A DNA stretch of 64,000 nt from Stenotrophomonas sp. Ste86 (GTDB lineage: Bacteria; Pseudomonadota; Gammaproteobacteria; Xanthomonadales; Xanthomonadaceae): contig NZ_JALJRW010000011.1 in the NCBI RefSeq assembly GCF_024519465.1, forward strand, positions 62,001 through 126,000, written 5' to 3'. Under the pieces are notes generated by a model that made no database searches, had not been told where the DNA came from, and saw only the letters and a program-made list of their open reading frames with translations. The position numbers and the translations under genes were made by a program. Shown piece after piece: positions 36,894 to 47,097 of the stretch (positions within the stretch are counted from its first letter, which is position 1; every line of letters begins with the position of its first letter).

Positions 36894-37454
36894 ATGCTTT
36901 CGATCCGTCCGCTGACCCTTACCGGCCCGACCCGTCCCCGTCGTGGCCTGATCCGCCTGGGCCTGGTAGTCGCCCTGGGCCTTGCCGCCGTGGCCTCGGC
37001 CATCGCCGCGCCGCCGTCCGATGCCGACATCAACCGGCTGCTGGCCGCCTCGCGCGCGCAGACCATGCTGGACAGCATGCTGCCGCAGATCGAGGCGATG
37101 CAGCGCCAGCAGTTCCAGCAGGTCGCCCAGCAGCGCCAGCTCGACGCGCAGCAGCAGGAACAGATGAAGCGCATGGAGGCACGCACCACCCAGACCATCC
37201 GCCAGGCGCTGTCCTGGCAGCAGCTGCGGCCGATGTACGTGGACCTCTACAAGAAGAGCTTCAGCAAGGAAGACGTGCTGGCGATGGCCGAGTTCTACGA
37301 GAGCTCGGCCGGACAGAGTCTGCTCGACAAGACCCCGGCGCTGATGCAGAACGTGATGGTGGCCATCCAGGAAAAGATGCAGCCGCTGTTCGTGGACCTG
37401 CAGAAGGACCTGGAGGAAATCATGAACGAGAAGCCGGCCCCGGCGAAGAAGTGA
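36894..37454 (+). CDS. secreted DUF2059 protein
   Basis: 186 residues from the ATG at 36894. The signal peptide contains GLIRLGLVVALGLAAVASAIA. A Gln-rich helix (QRQQFQQVAQQRQLDAQQQE) follows. The C-terminal DUF2059 domain has YVDLYKKSFSKEDVLAMAEF, then YESSAGQSLLDKTPALMQNV. The function of the family is unknown; it occurs in the periplasm of many proteobacteria. It is divergent from arfB (130-base gap) and ends just before a SMAG cluster. Confidence 0.85.
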   Translation: MLSIRPLTLTGPTRPRRGLIRLGLVVALGLAAVASAIAAPPSDADINRLLAASRAQTMLDSMLPQIEAMQRQQFQQVAQQRQLDAQQQEQMKRMEARTTQTIRQALSWQQLRPMYVDLYKKSFSKEDVLAMAEFYESSAGQSLLDKTPALMQNVMVAIQEKMQPLFVDLQKDLEEIMNEKPAPAKK

Positions 37455-37458
37455 CCCC

Positions 37459-37581
37459 GTAGAGCCGACCGTTGGTCGGCTGCACGATCCCGGGCACCGC
37501 ATGTAAAGCATGCCGACCGTTGGTCGGCTGCAGATATCCCGGGCACCGCATGTAAGGCAGCCGACCAACGGTCGGCTCTAC
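37459..37581. repeat. SMAG repeat triplet between the DUF2059 gene and truC
   Basis: Copies at 37459-37483, 37508-37531 (both direct) and 37557-37581 (inverted). Each has the palindromic core CCGACCGTTGGTCGG, and the spacer TCCCGGGCACCGCATGTAA is itself repeated at 37488-37506 and 37537-37555. The unit is thus a tandem duplication of about 49 bases closed by an inverted copy. Confidence 0.9.
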
Positions 37582-37586
37582 GCGGG

Positions 37587-38327
37587 TCAGGCCGCGTCCC
37601 AGCCGAACAGATCCATCGCCTTGCGGAACTCCCCCTGCGCCGGCGCGCTGACGTCCATCGCGGTGCCATCGGGGTGTGGGAACCGCAGGCGTTCGGCGTG
37701 CAGCAGCATGCGGTGGATGCCCTGCATGCGGAAGCTGCGGTTGTGGCGGCCATCGCCATGGCTGGTGTCGCCGATCAGGTGGTGGGACAGGTGCTTGAGG
37801 TGGCGGCGGATCTGACGGAAGCGGCCGGTCTGCGGTTGGCAGCGCAGCAGCGCATAGCGCGAGGTCTCGAACTCGCCCACCGGCACGGCGATCTCGCCCA
37901 CGGCCACGCGCTGGAAATGGGTGATGGCCTGCTTCTTCACCGGCTTGCCGGGGCCGCCATCGAGGTCATGGTCGACGGTGAAGATTTCTTCGGCCGGCCA
38001 GCCACGGCAGATCGCCAGGTAATCCTTGGTCACATCGCCGCCCATCAGCGCTTTGCCGAGCACGCTGGCGCTTTCGCGGTCGAAGGCCAGCAGCAGGCAG
38101 CCGCTGGTGGCGCGGTCGAGCCGGTGGACCAGGAAGATCGGCTTGCCGAGCTGGTCGCGCAGGCGGTCGGCAAGGAAGTCGTCTTCGCCACGGGCCAGCT
38201 TGCTGTCGTGGACCATCAGCCCGGCGGGCTTGTTGACCACGGCCAGGCGGTCGTCCAGGTGCAGCAACTGCAGGGGCGCCACTGCGGGCGCGAGGTCGGT
38301 TGCGGTGTCGGTATCGATGTCGTTCAC
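37587..38327 (-). CDS. truC: tRNA pseudouridine-65 synthase
   Basis: RluA-family pseudouridine synthase. I choose the GTG at 38325-38327 (VNDIDTDTATDLAPA); a GTG at 38387 would overlap the O-methyltransferase gene by 14 bases. The domain begins at LQLLHLDDRLAVVNKPAGLM, has the catalytic Asp in HRLDRATSGCLLLAFD and ends with MLLHAERLRFPHP. QTGRFRQIRRHLKHLSHHLI fits TruC better than RluC or RluD, and no S4 domain is present. The site would be U65 of isoleucine/aspartate tRNAs in E. coli terms. Confidence 0.88.
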   Translation of the reverse strand: MNDIDTDTATDLAPAVAPLQLLHLDDRLAVVNKPAGLMVHDSKLARGEDDFLADRLRDQLGKPIFLVHRLDRATSGCLLLAFDRESASVLGKALMGGDVTKDYLAICRGWPAEEIFTVDHDLDGGPGKPVKKQAITHFQRVAVGEIAVPVGEFETSRYALLRCQPQTGRFRQIRRHLKHLSHHLIGDTSHGDGRHNRSFRMQGIHRMLLHAERLRFPHPDGTAMDVSAPAQGEFRKAMDLFGWDAA

Positions 38328-38373
38328 CGACCGATTATCCCCGCCCACTGCAGGCAGCGCCAACAAAGGCGAT

Positions 38374-38958
38374 TCAGGCGACGTCACGCACGGCGATCAG
38401 TTCGCCGTTGCCGATCGGCACCCGCACGCAATGGAACTGCGGATCGCGGCGTACCTGCGCCTCGAAGGCCGCCATCTGTTCGGCATGCGAGACGGCGTTG
38501 TCGACCACCAGCAAGCCACCGGGCCGCAGCACGCGACGCAGGTCCGGCCACCAGCCCAGGTACTGGCTGCGTTCGGAATCCAGGAACAGCAGGTCGATGC
38601 TGGCCTCGGCTGCGGCACCCAGCCACACACCCGCATCGATGTGGATAAGGTCGATCTGCGCGGCCAGGCCGCTGCGCGCGAAGGTGGCCGTCGCCAGGGC
38701 GATCTTGTCGGCGGCGTACTCCAGCGTGGTGACCTGCCCGCCGACAGCCGCAGCGGCCTCGGCCAGCCACAGCGTGGAATAGCCGTTGGAGGTGCCGATC
38801 TCCAGCACCCGCCGCGCGCCGGTGGCACGCACCAGCACACCCAGCAGCTCGCCGGTGTCCGGGGTGATGTTGAGCATGCGCTGGGCACGCTCGCTATGGC
38901 TGGCATCGTGGTCGGCGCCGAACCGGGCCAGTTCGTCCTTCAGTGCCTGCAGCGTCAT
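38374..38958 (-). CDS. class I SAM O-methyltransferase (type 3 family)
   Basis: 194 residues from the ATG at 38956-38958. SAM-binding motif I is RVLEIGTSNGYSTLWLAEAA. Further motifs are IDLLFLDSERSQYLGWWPDL (metal-binding Asp region) and LLVVDNAVSH, as in the caffeoyl-CoA-type O-methyltransferases. Substrate unknown. The start lies one base after the ubiB stop, so it belongs to the ubiJ-ubiB transcript. A role in quinone methylation is not supported, because UbiG is a different family. Confidence 0.85.
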   Translation of the reverse strand: MTLQALKDELARFGADHDASHSERAQRMLNITPDTGELLGVLVRATGARRVLEIGTSNGYSTLWLAEAAAAVGGQVTTLEYAADKIALATATFARSGLAAQIDLIHIDAGVWLGAAAEASIDLLFLDSERSQYLGWWPDLRRVLRPGGLLVVDNAVSHAEQMAAFEAQVRRDPQFHCVRVPIGNGELIAVRDVA

Positions 38959-38959
38959 C

Positions 38960-40618
38960 TCAGCGGCGCCACCACGCGCTGGCCAACGAGAACAGACCGG
39001 CCGCGCCACTCACCCAGCTCCACACCGGTGCATCACCGAAGTACCAGCCGCCCGGCTGCATGCCGTACAGCACCGCCGCGACGATCAGCAGGCCGACACC
39101 GGCGATCGCGGCGACCGCGCGCTTCTGCAGCTTCTGCAGGTTGGTGTTGAGCGCGACCAGGTCCTGCGAGCGCATCGACAGCTCGTGTCCGCCTTCCACC
39201 TGCTGCTTCAGCCAGGCGTGTACCAGGCGCGGCATGTCCGGGGTGTGGGTCATGATTTCCGGCAGCCGCTTGCGCAGCTCCTTCAGTACCCGGCGCGGGC
39301 TGTAACGCTCGCGCAGGATGCGTTCGAGCACCGGCCGGGCCACCGCCCAGATGTCCAGTTCCGGATCGAGCTGGCGGCCGACGCCTTCGATGTTGAGCAG
39401 GGTCTTCTGCAGCAGGATCAGCTGCGGCTGCAGGGTCAGTTCATAGCGCTGCGCCACGCGGAACAGCTTGATCAGCACTTCGGCCAGCGAAATCTGCGAC
39501 AGCGGCCGGGTGAAGTAGGGTTCGCACACCGAACGCGCCGCCGCTTCCAGCTCGTCGATACGCACGTTGCCCGGCATCCAGCCGGCTTCAACGTGGAGTT
39601 CGGCCATGCGCCGGTAATCCTTGTTGAAGATCGCCATGAAGTTCTCGGCCAGGTAGTACTGATCTTCCTGCGAGAGCTGGCCCATGATGCCGAAGTCCAG
39701 CGCGATGAAACGCGGGTTGTCGCGGCGCGCCGGGTCGAGGTCGACCCAGATGTTGCCGGCGTGCGCATCGGCGTGGAAGAAGTTGTCGCGGAACACCTGC
39801 GTGTAGAACACCCGCACGCCCTTGGCCGCCAGCGCCTTGCGGTCGATGCCGGCCTTGTCCAGCGCGACGATGTCATCCGACGGAATGCCCCACACCCGCT
39901 CCAGGGTCAGCGCGCGCTCGGCGGTGTGGCTCCAGATCACTTCCGGAACGTACAGGTCGTCCGAATCCATCCAGTTGCGGCGCAGCACGCTGGCGTTGGC
40001 GCCTTCGCGTTGCAGGTCAAGCTCGGCGGCCAGGGTGTTTTCGACCTCGGCCACCACTTCGCGCGGGCGGATCTTGTCGGCGCGCGGATGGGCGCGCTCG
40101 ACCAGCGCAGCGGCCGAGGTGAGCAGCGCGATGTCGGCATCGATCTGCCGTTCGATATCCGGGCGCAGCACCTTGACCACCACTTGGCGACCATCGGCCA
40201 GCGTGGCCGCGTGGACCTGGGCGATCGAGGCCGAGGCCAGCGGCTGCAGGTCGAAGCTGGCGAACGCCTCGCTGACCGGGCGGCCGAGCGCCTGCTCGAC
40301 GATGCGCTGGGCGGTCGCGCCGTCGAACGGCTTGACCCGGTCCTGCAGCAGGGTCAGCTCGTTGGCCACATCGGCCGGGATCAGATCGCGGCGGGTGGAC
40401 AGGATCTGCCCGAACTTGACGAAGATCGGGCCGAGGTCCTGCAGCGCCAGGCGCAGCCGGGCACCGCGCGACTGCGCGGCGATATCGGCCGAGGCGCGCG
40501 GCACGAACGGCTTGGCCAGGCGCAGCCAGCGCTCCAGCGGGGTGTTCTGCAGCAGATCATCCAGGCGGTAGCGCAGGATCACCCGGCCGATGCGGGTGGC
40601 GCGGAACATCGCCTTCAT
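38960..40618 (-). CDS. ubiB: ubiquinone biosynthesis atypical kinase/ATPase
   Basis: 552 residues. The N-terminal signature [20 protein letters not shown] carries the KxGQ motif of UbiB/ADCK proteins. [20 protein letters not shown] gives the ATP-binding Lys, the catalytic-loop analogue is [13 protein letters not shown], and the DFG analogue is ALDFGIMG. Two C-terminal membrane helices ([20 protein letters not shown], and one at the very end) anchor it. UbiB supports the ubiquinone synthesis complex. It overlaps ubiJ by four bases (ATGA). The usual upstream ubiE is not adjacent. Confidence 0.95.
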   Translation of the reverse strand: MKAMFRATRIGRVILRYRLDDLLQNTPLERWLRLAKPFVPRASADIAAQSRGARLRLALQDLGPIFVKFGQILSTRRDLIPADVANELTLLQDRVKPFDGATAQRIVEQALGRPVSEAFASFDLQPLASASIAQVHAATLADGRQVVVKVLRPDIERQIDADIALLTSAAALVERAHPRADKIRPREVVAEVENTLAAELDLQREGANASVLRRNWMDSDDLYVPEVIWSHTAERALTLERVWGIPSDDIVALDKAGIDRKALAAKGVRVFYTQVFRDNFFHADAHAGNIWVDLDPARRDNPRFIALDFGIMGQLSQEDQYYLAENFMAIFNKDYRRMAELHVEAGWMPGNVRIDELEAAARSVCEPYFTRPLSQISLAEVLIKLFRVAQRYELTLQPQLILLQKTLLNIEGVGRQLDPELDIWAVARPVLERILRERYSPRRVLKELRKRLPEIMTHTPDMPRLVHAWLKQQVEGGHELSMRSQDLVALNTNLQKLQKRAVAAIAGVGLLIVAAVLYGMQPGGWYFGDAPVWSWVSGAAGLFSLASAWWRR

Positions 40619-41256
40619 GCGCGCACCTGGCGCAGGCGCTGTACCCGGGCGGCGATGCGTTCCACATCGTCGCGCATCACATCCACGTCGTCGTGGAAGG
40701 CTTCCAGTTCTGCTCGCGGTACCACGTCGCGGGACTCCTCGGTGACATATTCGGCGGCGCTGTGCGCCAGGTCGGACGCGCCACGGCGCGCATGCTGCAG
40801 CGCCGAGCGCAGGCTGTTGGCGATCTGCACGCCCAGCACCTCGCCGAACACGCGCACGAACGGCTGCTGCCAGTCCGGATCGAAACGGCTGGCCAACTGC
40901 TGCAGGCGCCGGGCCAGTTCGGCATCGCCGGAGACCTTGACCCGCCCGGCCGGGGCGTCACCGCCGCGCCGCGCATTGGCCAGGAACGGCAGCTGCGCAA
41001 GCACGCCGCCCAGGGTGCTGCGCACGGCCAGGTCCGGCTCCTGCTGCGCATCCACCGGGCCCACGGTCAGGCGCTCGCCGTCGACTCCGATACGCATCGC
41101 CAGCGAAGGGGATTCCAGGGTCAGCGCAATGTGCCGGCCATCCAGCGCACCCAGCGCGCTGCGCGTGTCCGGGTCCAGCGCCAGCGCGCGGTTGAGCGCC
41201 AGCTGCAGCGCATTGCCGGCCAGCGGTTTGAGGGAACTGAGGAAGGAACGGGCCAT
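40615..41256 (-). CDS. ubiJ: ubiquinone biosynthesis accessory factor (SCP2 domain)
   Basis: 213 residues. An SCP2-type lipid-binding domain ([34 protein letters not shown]) is followed by a helical tail with acidic coiled-coil character ([20 protein letters not shown]), as in UbiJ. It is thought to hold hydrophobic intermediates for the soluble Ubi complex. It is translationally coupled to ubiB (four-base overlap), matching the ubiE-ubiJ-ubiB order of E. coli but without ubiE. The promoter lies in the 144-base gap to the divergent ddlA. Confidence 0.9.
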   Translation of the reverse strand: MARSFLSSLKPLAGNALQLALNRALALDPDTRSALGALDGRHIALTLESPSLAMRIGVDGERLTVGPVDAQQEPDLAVRSTLGGVLAQLPFLANARRGGDAPAGRVKVSGDAELARRLQQLASRFDPDWQQPFVRVFGEVLGVQIANSLRSALQHARRGASDLAHSAAEYVTEESRDVVPRAELEAFHDDVDVMRDDVERIAARVQRLRQVRA

Positions 41257-41400
41257 CGTTGCATTCTACTCGGCCCATGGCAGCGTCGGACCGCCGTACG
41301 TGCGCCGAGGCTGACGCGAGCATGAAGGCCGGTTCCACTGCAGGCCGCTGACCGGTTCATGCTATGGACCCACACACCAGGCGCAGGAGCGGCAACAGGC

Positions 41401-42501
41401 ATGGGCAAGACCCGGGTAGGCATCATTTTCGGTGGCCGTTCGGCCGAACACGAAGTATCACTGCAGTCGGCCAGGAACATCGTGGACGCATTGGACAAGA
41501 CGCGCTTCGACGTCACCCTGATCGGGATCGACAAGCAGGGCCAGTGGCATGTCAGCGACCCGCAGGCCTTCCTGCTGCACGCCGATGACCCGGCGCGGAT
41601 CGCCCTGAACCGCTCGGGCATTGCGGTGGCCGTGCGCCCCGGGGTGGCGCGCCAGCAGCTGGTGCCGACCGATCCGGCCACCGCACTGGAGCAGATCGAT
41701 GTCGTGTTCCCGATCGTGCACGGCACGCTGGGCGAGGACGGCTCGCTGCAGGGCCTGCTGCGCATGGCCAACCTGCCGTTCGTGGGCTCCGGCGTGCTCG
41801 GCTCGGCGGTGGCGATGGACAAGGACGTAGCCAAGCGCCTGCTGCGCGACGCCGGCCTGGCGGTGGCCCCGTTCGCCTGCTTCAACCGGGCCAGCGCAGC
41901 CAACGCCGATTACGCCGCGCTGGTCGCGCAGCTGGGCTCGCCGCTGTTCGTCAAACCGGCCAACCAGGGCTCGTCGGTCGGGGTGAGCAAGGTGGACAGC
42001 GCGCGGGAATTTCATGAGGCCCTCGCGCTGGCGCTGTCCTATGACCACAAGGCGCTGGTGGAAACGGCCATCGACGGCCGCGAGATCGAGTGCGCGGTGC
42101 TGGGCAACGACCGCCCCGAGGCCAGCGTGTGCGGCGAGGTGGTGGTGCACGACGCGTTCTACTCGTATGACACCAAATACATCAGCGAGACCGGTGCGGA
42201 CGTGGTGGTGCCGGCGGCCATCAGCGACGCCGACCAGCAGCGCATCGGCGACATCGCGGTGCGCGCCTACCAGGCGCTGGATTGCGCCGGTCTGGCGCGG
42301 GTGGATGTGTTCCTGACCCCTGCTGGCGAGGTGGTCATCAACGAGATCAACACCCTGCCCGGTTTCACTCGGATCAGCATGTATCCCAAATTGTGGGCGG
42401 CCAGTGGGCTCGATTACACGGCCCTGATCAGCCGCCTGCTGGACCTGGCCCTGCAACGGCATGCGCAGGAGCAGGCGCTGCGCAGCTCGATCACCGCCTG
42501 A
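41401..42501 (+). CDS. ddlA: D-alanine--D-alanine ligase A
   Basis: Makes the D-Ala-D-Ala dipeptide of peptidoglycan precursors, ATP-dependent and cytoplasmic. The 366-residue product starts at the ATG at 41401. ATP-grasp signatures are [20 protein letters not shown] (dipeptide site), [17 protein letters not shown] (glycine-rich loop) and [19 protein letters not shown] near the C-terminus. The insert region and length fit the longer DdlA form rather than DdlB (about 310). It is not in a dcw cluster, so this is likely a stand-alone copy. A GC hairpin follows its stop. Confidence 0.94.
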   Translation: MGKTRVGIIFGGRSAEHEVSLQSARNIVDALDKTRFDVTLIGIDKQGQWHVSDPQAFLLHADDPARIALNRSGIAVAVRPGVARQQLVPTDPATALEQIDVVFPIVHGTLGEDGSLQGLLRMANLPFVGSGVLGSAVAMDKDVAKRLLRDAGLAVAPFACFNRASAANADYAALVAQLGSPLFVKPANQGSSVGVSKVDSAREFHEALALALSYDHKALVETAIDGREIECAVLGNDRPEASVCGEVVVHDAFYSYDTKYISETGADVVVPAAISDADQQRIGDIAVRAYQALDCAGLARVDVFLTPAGEVVINEINTLPGFTRISMYPKLWAASGLDYTALISRLLDLALQRHAQEQALRSSITA

Positions 42502-42508
42502 TACGGCG

Positions 42509-42540
42509 ACGGCCCGACGCGCTTTCGCACGCCGGGCCGT
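42509..42540 (+). terminator. stem-loop downstream of ddlA
   Basis: 8-bp outer stem ACGGCCCG / CGGGCCGT with an inner GCG/CGC extension, 7 bases after the ddlA stop. It lacks a T-tract, so it is a weak terminator. Confidence 0.45.
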
Positions 42541-42599
42541 CACAAGGCAATGGCTGGGCAACCCGCGCCGGAGAGAGGGAGCGCGGGCTGCCCGGCGGA

Positions 42600-42755
42600 C
42601 TAGCCTCGCTTGCGGAACATCGACACCACCGCCAGGATCAGGAACACCACGAACAGGATCCAGGCGATGTTGCTGGCGGCACCGGCGATGCCGGAGAAGC
42701 CAAGCACCGCCGCGATGATGGCGATGACAAAAAAGATAACGGCGTAATGCAGCAT
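42600..42755 (-). CDS. small DUF1328 (YtjA-like) membrane protein
   Basis: 51 residues from the ATG at 42753-42755. Two hydrophobic helices, [20 protein letters not shown] and [19 protein letters not shown], are joined by SGIAGAAS and end in FRKRG. This is the whole of the DUF1328 family pattern, found in many proteobacteria and often stress-induced. Function is unknown. An in-frame extension to 42806 lacks the family pattern and is not needed. Confidence 0.9.
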   Translation of the reverse strand: MLHYAVIFFVIAIIAAVLGFSGIAGAASNIAWILFVVFLILAVVSMFRKRG

Positions 42756-42816
42756 GTCGATCCTCGCGTAATGCGTGCCGGATTGGCGTGCTGCGATCTT
42801 CACCAAACCGCGGTGT

Positions 42817-43827
42817 TCAGGAAGTGATGGCGTCCTGTGCGCGCGATGAAGACTTCAGCCTCGTGAGGCCTTCGTCAATGCTCACCTGCGGCACGTAGCC
42901 GAAGTCCCGACGCGCCGGCGCCATGCTGTACCAATGCGGGGTGCACAGCTGCTCGGCGAGGAATCGGGTCATCGGCGGTTCGCCGCGCAGGCGCAACAGC
43001 GGCCACAGCCGCTCGGCCACCGCGCCGATGCGATAGGCGGTCCTGAAGCTGATCGACTTGTGCACCGCTGGCGCGCCGACGGCAGCCAGCAGCTTGTTGA
43101 GCAGCTCCTTCATCGGCAGCGGTTCGCCGTTGGAGATGAAGTAGGCCTTGCCCGCGCACGCCGCGCCCGGGGCGAGGTGTTCGAACGCCAGAAAGTGCGC
43201 CAGCGCGGCGTTGTCGATGTAGGTGGTATCGACCAGATTGCTGCCGTCCCCGACAAAGCGCAGCCGACCGGCGCGCGCGCGCTCGGCCAGGCGCGGCACC
43301 AGCTGCTGGTCGCCCGGCCCCCAGATCAGGCGCGGGCGCAGTGCCACGGTGGCCAGGGTGGCATCGTTGGCGGCCAGCACGCGCTGCTCGGCAAGGGTCT
43401 TGGTGGCCGCATACGGCGCCTGGAAGTCTTCGCCGTAGGGCACTTCATCGGCGCCCAGGCCTTCCACCGGGTGGGTGGCGCGATGGGTCACGCTCGGCGT
43501 GGAGGTGTAGACCAGCTTGCCCACGCCATGCGCGCGGCAGGCAGCGATCACGTTGTCGGTGCCGACCACGTTGGCCTGGAAATAGCTGTCATAACTGCCC
43601 CACGCGCCGGCCTTGGCGCCGTTGTGGAACACGGCATCGACCCCGGCCACCGCGTGGCGCACCGCATCGGCATCGGCCAGGTCGCCGCGGATCTGGCCCA
43701 CGCCCAGTGCGGCCAGCGGCGGATAGTCGCCGCGGTTGAAGCTGAGCACCTGATGGCCCCGCTGCACCAGCCCACGGCACAGCGCCTGCCCAAGGAAGCC
43801 ACCCCCACCGGTCACCAGGATTTTCAT
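42817..43827 (-). CDS. oleD: 2-alkyl-3-oxoalkanoate reductase
   Basis: 336-residue NADPH-dependent short-chain dehydrogenase of the extended type. It reduces the 2-alkyl-3-ketoacid made by OleA to the beta-hydroxy acid. The Rossmann motif at the N-terminus is [16 protein letters not shown]. The catalytic YxxxK is [32 protein letters not shown] is characteristic of OleD and of 3-beta-hydroxysteroid-dehydrogenase relatives. The start at 43825-43827 overlaps the oleC stop (ATGA), so the two genes are coupled. Confidence 0.93.
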   Translation of the reverse strand: MKILVTGGGGFLGQALCRGLVQRGHQVLSFNRGDYPPLAALGVGQIRGDLADADAVRHAVAGVDAVFHNGAKAGAWGSYDSYFQANVVGTDNVIAACRAHGVGKLVYTSTPSVTHRATHPVEGLGADEVPYGEDFQAPYAATKTLAEQRVLAANDATLATVALRPRLIWGPGDQQLVPRLAERARAGRLRFVGDGSNLVDTTYIDNAALAHFLAFEHLAPGAACAGKAYFISNGEPLPMKELLNKLLAAVGAPAVHKSISFRTAYRIGAVAERLWPLLRLRGEPPMTRFLAEQLCTPHWYSMAPARRDFGYVPQVSIDEGLTRLKSSSRAQDAITS

Positions 43828-45479
43828 GCGCGCGTGTCCACGTGGGTTGCGGCCCAGACAGCCAGCTTCTCGCGGCCGATCTTGGCGTTGTGGCGGATAT
43901 CCACCGGGAAGCCGGGATGCATCAGGAACTGTTCGATGCGGGGGGTGTGCGGGTGTGCATCGGCCTCGCGACGCAGGCGTTCGCGCAGCGCAGGGGTATC
44001 GGCACCGCCGGGTTGCAGCTCCACGCACAGCACCGGGCGCTGGCAACCCGCCGCACCGACGCCGACCAGCGCGGTGCGGGCGATGCCGTCGAGCGCATTG
44101 AAGACCGGTTCGACCTGTTCGGTGTACATCGGCCCCTGCGCGGTTTCCAGGCGCTGGGTCTTGCGACCGCAGAACCACAGCCGACCCTGCGCATCGAAGT
44201 AGCCGACATCGCCCATGCGGTGCACTACGCGCGCGCTGCCATCGGCGAGCACTTCGCCGATCTTGGCCGCGGCAGTGGCCTGCGGGCGGTTGAAGTAGCT
44301 GTCGGTCGCGGTGGGACCGGCCACGGTGATTTCGCCGACCTCGCCCACGCCCACCTCACGCACCTGCGACCAGTCCGGCAGCGGCGCGTCGTCGATGGCG
44401 ATGATGCGCACCAGGTTGGGCGCCACCACGCGCCCGACGCAGGTGCCGGCCCCGGCTTCGGTGGCCTGGCGGGTGCTTTCCAGCTCGCGGCCTTCGATCA
44501 CCGCCACCGGCAGGCACTCGGTGGCGCCGTACGGCGTCCAGAACTCGGCGTCGGCCGGCAGCAGACGGCGGATCCGGGCGACCACGTCCGGCGGCACCGG
44601 CGCGCCGGCCGAGGTCACCCGGCGCACGCCCGTCAGCGGCTGGCCGTGGTCGGCCAGCACCCGCATCAGCGCCGGTGAACCGAACAGCTGGGTGATCCCG
44701 AAGCGGGCGATCGCATCGAGCAGCTTGCGCGGGTCGGCCTTGGCCGGGCGCGTCGGGTCCATGTCCGGAATCACCGAGGTCAGGCCCAGCGCCGGATCGA
44801 ACAAGGCGAACGGCGGGAAGGTCGGCAGGTCCACGCCACCGGGCTCCATGCCGAAGGCCGACCGCAGCAGCTCCACCTGGCCCACGAAGTGCCGGTGGCG
44901 GTAGACCACGCCCTTGGGCACGCCGGTGGAGCCACTGGTGAACAGGATCGCGGCAACGTCGTCGCCCTCGGTGGACGCCATCGGCTGCGGCGCGCGCGCG
45001 CCCTCGGCCTCGATCCGGGCCAGCGTGGTGCCGCCCCAGCCCCAACGCCGGCCGACGGTCACCAGGGTCTTCGCTCCCGGGCACCAGCGCAGCACCAGCC
45101 GCGCCACGTGGGCCAGGCCGATGCCGATGAAGGCCTGCGGCTGCGCCTCGTCCAGGCACTGTTTGAGGGCGCGCTTGTCGATACCGGGGTCGACCAGCAC
45201 CGGCACTGCGCCGTTCTTGAACAACGCGAACATCAGCAGGAAGAACTCCGGCGAGGGCCGCACCATCACCACCGCGCGCACACCGCGGCCGATGCCGTGG
45301 GCAGCCAGGCCGGCGGCCATGGCGTCGCTGCGCGCGTTGAGGGTGCGGTAATCGAGGGTGACGTCGTAGGCGGCCATGCCGCCTGCACCGGGCTTTCCGG
45401 GGCAGCGGATGGCGATCTGGTCGGGGCGTTCACGGGCCAGCTCGGGCAGGCGCGCGGCAATGTTGGTGGCGGCGTTCAT
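43824..45479 (-). CDS. oleC: olefin beta-lactone synthetase
   Basis: 551 residues from the ATG at 45477-45479. It is an ANL-superfamily adenylating enzyme that converts the beta-hydroxy acid from OleD into a beta-lactone using ATP. The P-loop is [20 protein letters not shown]. Other ANL motifs are [17 protein letters not shown] and [20 protein letters not shown], and the C-terminal Lys region is [17 protein letters not shown]. The gene continues into oleD with a four-base overlap. Upstream, an opposite-strand YkgJ-like gene and SMAG repeats separate it from oleB and oleA. Confidence 0.93.
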   Translation of the reverse strand: MNAATNIAARLPELARERPDQIAIRCPGKPGAGGMAAYDVTLDYRTLNARSDAMAAGLAAHGIGRGVRAVVMVRPSPEFFLLMFALFKNGAVPVLVDPGIDKRALKQCLDEAQPQAFIGIGLAHVARLVLRWCPGAKTLVTVGRRWGWGGTTLARIEAEGARAPQPMASTEGDDVAAILFTSGSTGVPKGVVYRHRHFVGQVELLRSAFGMEPGGVDLPTFPPFALFDPALGLTSVIPDMDPTRPAKADPRKLLDAIARFGITQLFGSPALMRVLADHGQPLTGVRRVTSAGAPVPPDVVARIRRLLPADAEFWTPYGATECLPVAVIEGRELESTRQATEAGAGTCVGRVVAPNLVRIIAIDDAPLPDWSQVREVGVGEVGEITVAGPTATDSYFNRPQATAAAKIGEVLADGSARVVHRMGDVGYFDAQGRLWFCGRKTQRLETAQGPMYTEQVEPVFNALDGIARTALVGVGAAGCQRPVLCVELQPGGADTPALRERLRREADAHPHTPRIEQFLMHPGFPVDIRHNAKIGREKLAVWAATHVDTRA

Positions 45480-45582
45480 CCGTTCATTGTCGCCGCTGCA
45501 GAAAAATCTTGCGCGGGCGGCCACGGCATGGAAAATTCGCGGCCTTCCCTCCTGCTCGATTGCCGCCCAAGGCCGGTCCCCC

Positions 45583-46008
45583 ATGTCCCATCCCTGCCTC
45601 ACCTGCGGCGCCTGCTGCACCCAGTACCGTGTGGCGTTCCACTGGATGGAATCGGACGAGGTCACCCCCGGCGGCGTGCCGCACGAACTGACCCAGGTGC
45701 TGGACCCGCACCGGCTGTGCATGCGCGGCACCCTGTCCAAGCCGGTCTACTGCGTGGCGCTGGATGCGGAGATCGGGGTCTATTCGCGCTGCAGCATCCA
45801 CCCCAACCGCCCCAGCGTGTGCCGCGAAGTGGACGCCTCGTGGGAGTACGGCAAGGCCAGCCCGCAGTGCGACAAAGCGCGGGTAGCGCACGGCATGCCG
45901 GCCCTGACCCTGGCCGATTGGCGCTGGCGCGACGCGGCGGACAATGACGATGATCATCCCGACGACAACGGCAGCTCGCCGGCGCCGCAGGCGCCGATCG
46001 CGGCGTGA
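45583..46008 (+). CDS. YkgJ-family cysteine-cluster protein
   Basis: 141 residues from the ATG at 45583. The N-terminus MSHPCLTCGACCTQYRVAF has the CxxCGxCC cluster of YkgJ proteins, and further Cys occur in HRLCMRG, YCVALD, RCSIHPNRPSVCRE and QCDKARV. Together they suggest a bound zinc or iron-sulfur centre. The C-terminus is acidic and low-complexity (ADNDDDHPDDNG). Function unknown. It lies on the opposite strand between oleB and oleC, 103 bases from the oleC start. A role in olefin synthesis is not implied by sequence. Confidence 0.88.
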   Translation: MSHPCLTCGACCTQYRVAFHWMESDEVTPGGVPHELTQVLDPHRLCMRGTLSKPVYCVALDAEIGVYSRCSIHPNRPSVCREVDASWEYGKASPQCDKARVAHGMPALTLADWRWRDAADNDDDHPDDNGSSPAPQAPIAA

Positions 46009-46044
46009 GGGTGTGCGTCCGGGGGTGATGGCCCGGCGCGAAGG

Positions 46045-46140
46045 GCAGCCGACCAACGGTCGGCTCTACGGGTGGGTTCCGACCCGATCAAACGTCGGTA
46101 CCCACCGGTTGCTGGGTAGGTGACGACCGTTGGTCGTTAC
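46045..46140. repeat. SMAG repeat pair between the YkgJ-like gene and oleB
   Basis: An inverted copy at 46045-46069 (core AGCCGACCAACGGTCGGCT then CTAC) and a divergent direct copy at 46116-46140 (GTAG head, core ACGACCGTTGGTCGT). The second ends six bases before the oleB stop, so it may fold in the oleB 3' untranslated end. Confidence 0.75.
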
Positions 46141-46145
46141 CGCGG

Positions 46146-47036
46146 TCAAATCGGGTTTGCGTCCAAAAACGCGCGGATCTTCGGCACCAGGATCTCGTGC
46201 TTGTCTTCCAGCACGTAATGCCCGGCATCCTCGAAGGCATGCACCTCGGCCTGCGGCAGCGCGGCCTGGAAGCCTGCCAGGAAGTGATGGTCGAACACGA
46301 AGTCGCGCAGGCCCCAGCCGATGAAGGCGGGGCGGTCGGCGTACGACGGCAACGTCTTGCCGGAGCGCTCCAGCAACGACCACGCCTTGTCGGCCGGCGA
46401 CAGGGGGATGTCCTGCATGAAGCGGATGGTGCTGATGCGGTTGGCGTAGCTGTTGTACGGCGACACGTATGCGCGGCGTACGTCGGCCGGCATCTTGCGC
46501 TCCACGCCCAGCCACGAGGCACCGGCGGAGAACGCGTTGAAGGTGCGGATGATCCACTCCCCCACCGTCCAGTGACGGCCCAGCGCGATCTGCCACGGCA
46601 TTTTCTTCGCGGCCGGCATCGGGAATGCCGCCGTGTTGAGCACCACCAGGCGCTTGACCTGCGCGTGGTGCGACAGCGCCCAGCCAAAGCCGATCATGCC
46701 GCCCCAGTCGTGCACGGCCAAGGTCACCGGGCCGGTGATGCCCAGGTGCTTGAGCAGCACGTCCAGGTCGTCCACGCGCGACTGCAGCGTGTAGTCGTAA
46801 TGCGCGTCATCGGGCTTGTCCGACAGGCCCATGCCGATGTGGTCGGGCACGATGCAGCGGTACTTGTCCGACAGCCCCGCCACCAGCGTGCGCCAGTAAT
46901 AGCTCCACGACGGGTTGCCGTGGACCATCACCACCACCTCGCCATCGCGCGGACCTTCGTCGAGATAGTTCATCGACAGGCCGGGGCGCACCTCGAAGCG
47001 GTGCGGATGAGCGGGGTAACCGGGAAGCTGGGGCAT
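46146..47036 (-). CDS. oleB: beta-lactone decarboxylase (haloalkane-dehalogenase-like)
   Basis: 296 residues from the ATG at 47034-47036. It is an alpha/beta hydrolase that splits the OleC beta-lactone into the cis-olefin and CO2. MVHGNPSWSYYWRTLV is the oxyanion segment, and AVHDWGGMIGFGWALSHH has the Asp nucleophile as in haloalkane dehalogenases. EDAGHYVLEDKHE holds the catalytic His. These features separate OleB from ordinary Ser-type hydrolases. It lies 61 bases downstream of oleA. Confidence 0.93.
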   Translation of the reverse strand: MPQLPGYPAHPHRFEVRPGLSMNYLDEGPRDGEVVVMVHGNPSWSYYWRTLVAGLSDKYRCIVPDHIGMGLSDKPDDAHYDYTLQSRVDDLDVLLKHLGITGPVTLAVHDWGGMIGFGWALSHHAQVKRLVVLNTAAFPMPAAKKMPWQIALGRHWTVGEWIIRTFNAFSAGASWLGVERKMPADVRRAYVSPYNSYANRISTIRFMQDIPLSPADKAWSLLERSGKTLPSYADRPAFIGWGLRDFVFDHHFLAGFQAALPQAEVHAFEDAGHYVLEDKHEILVPKIRAFLDANPI

Positions 47037-47097
47037 GCAATCGCACCTGTAAAAAGGGCCGGTAGTACCGGCCCTTGGATTCAACGTAGCGGTCTTG

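Noticed and set aside
37459..37581. CRISPR-like short array
   Set aside because: Repeats are palindromic GTAG-headed SMAG units with identical spacers and an inverted copy; there are no unique spacers or cas genes.
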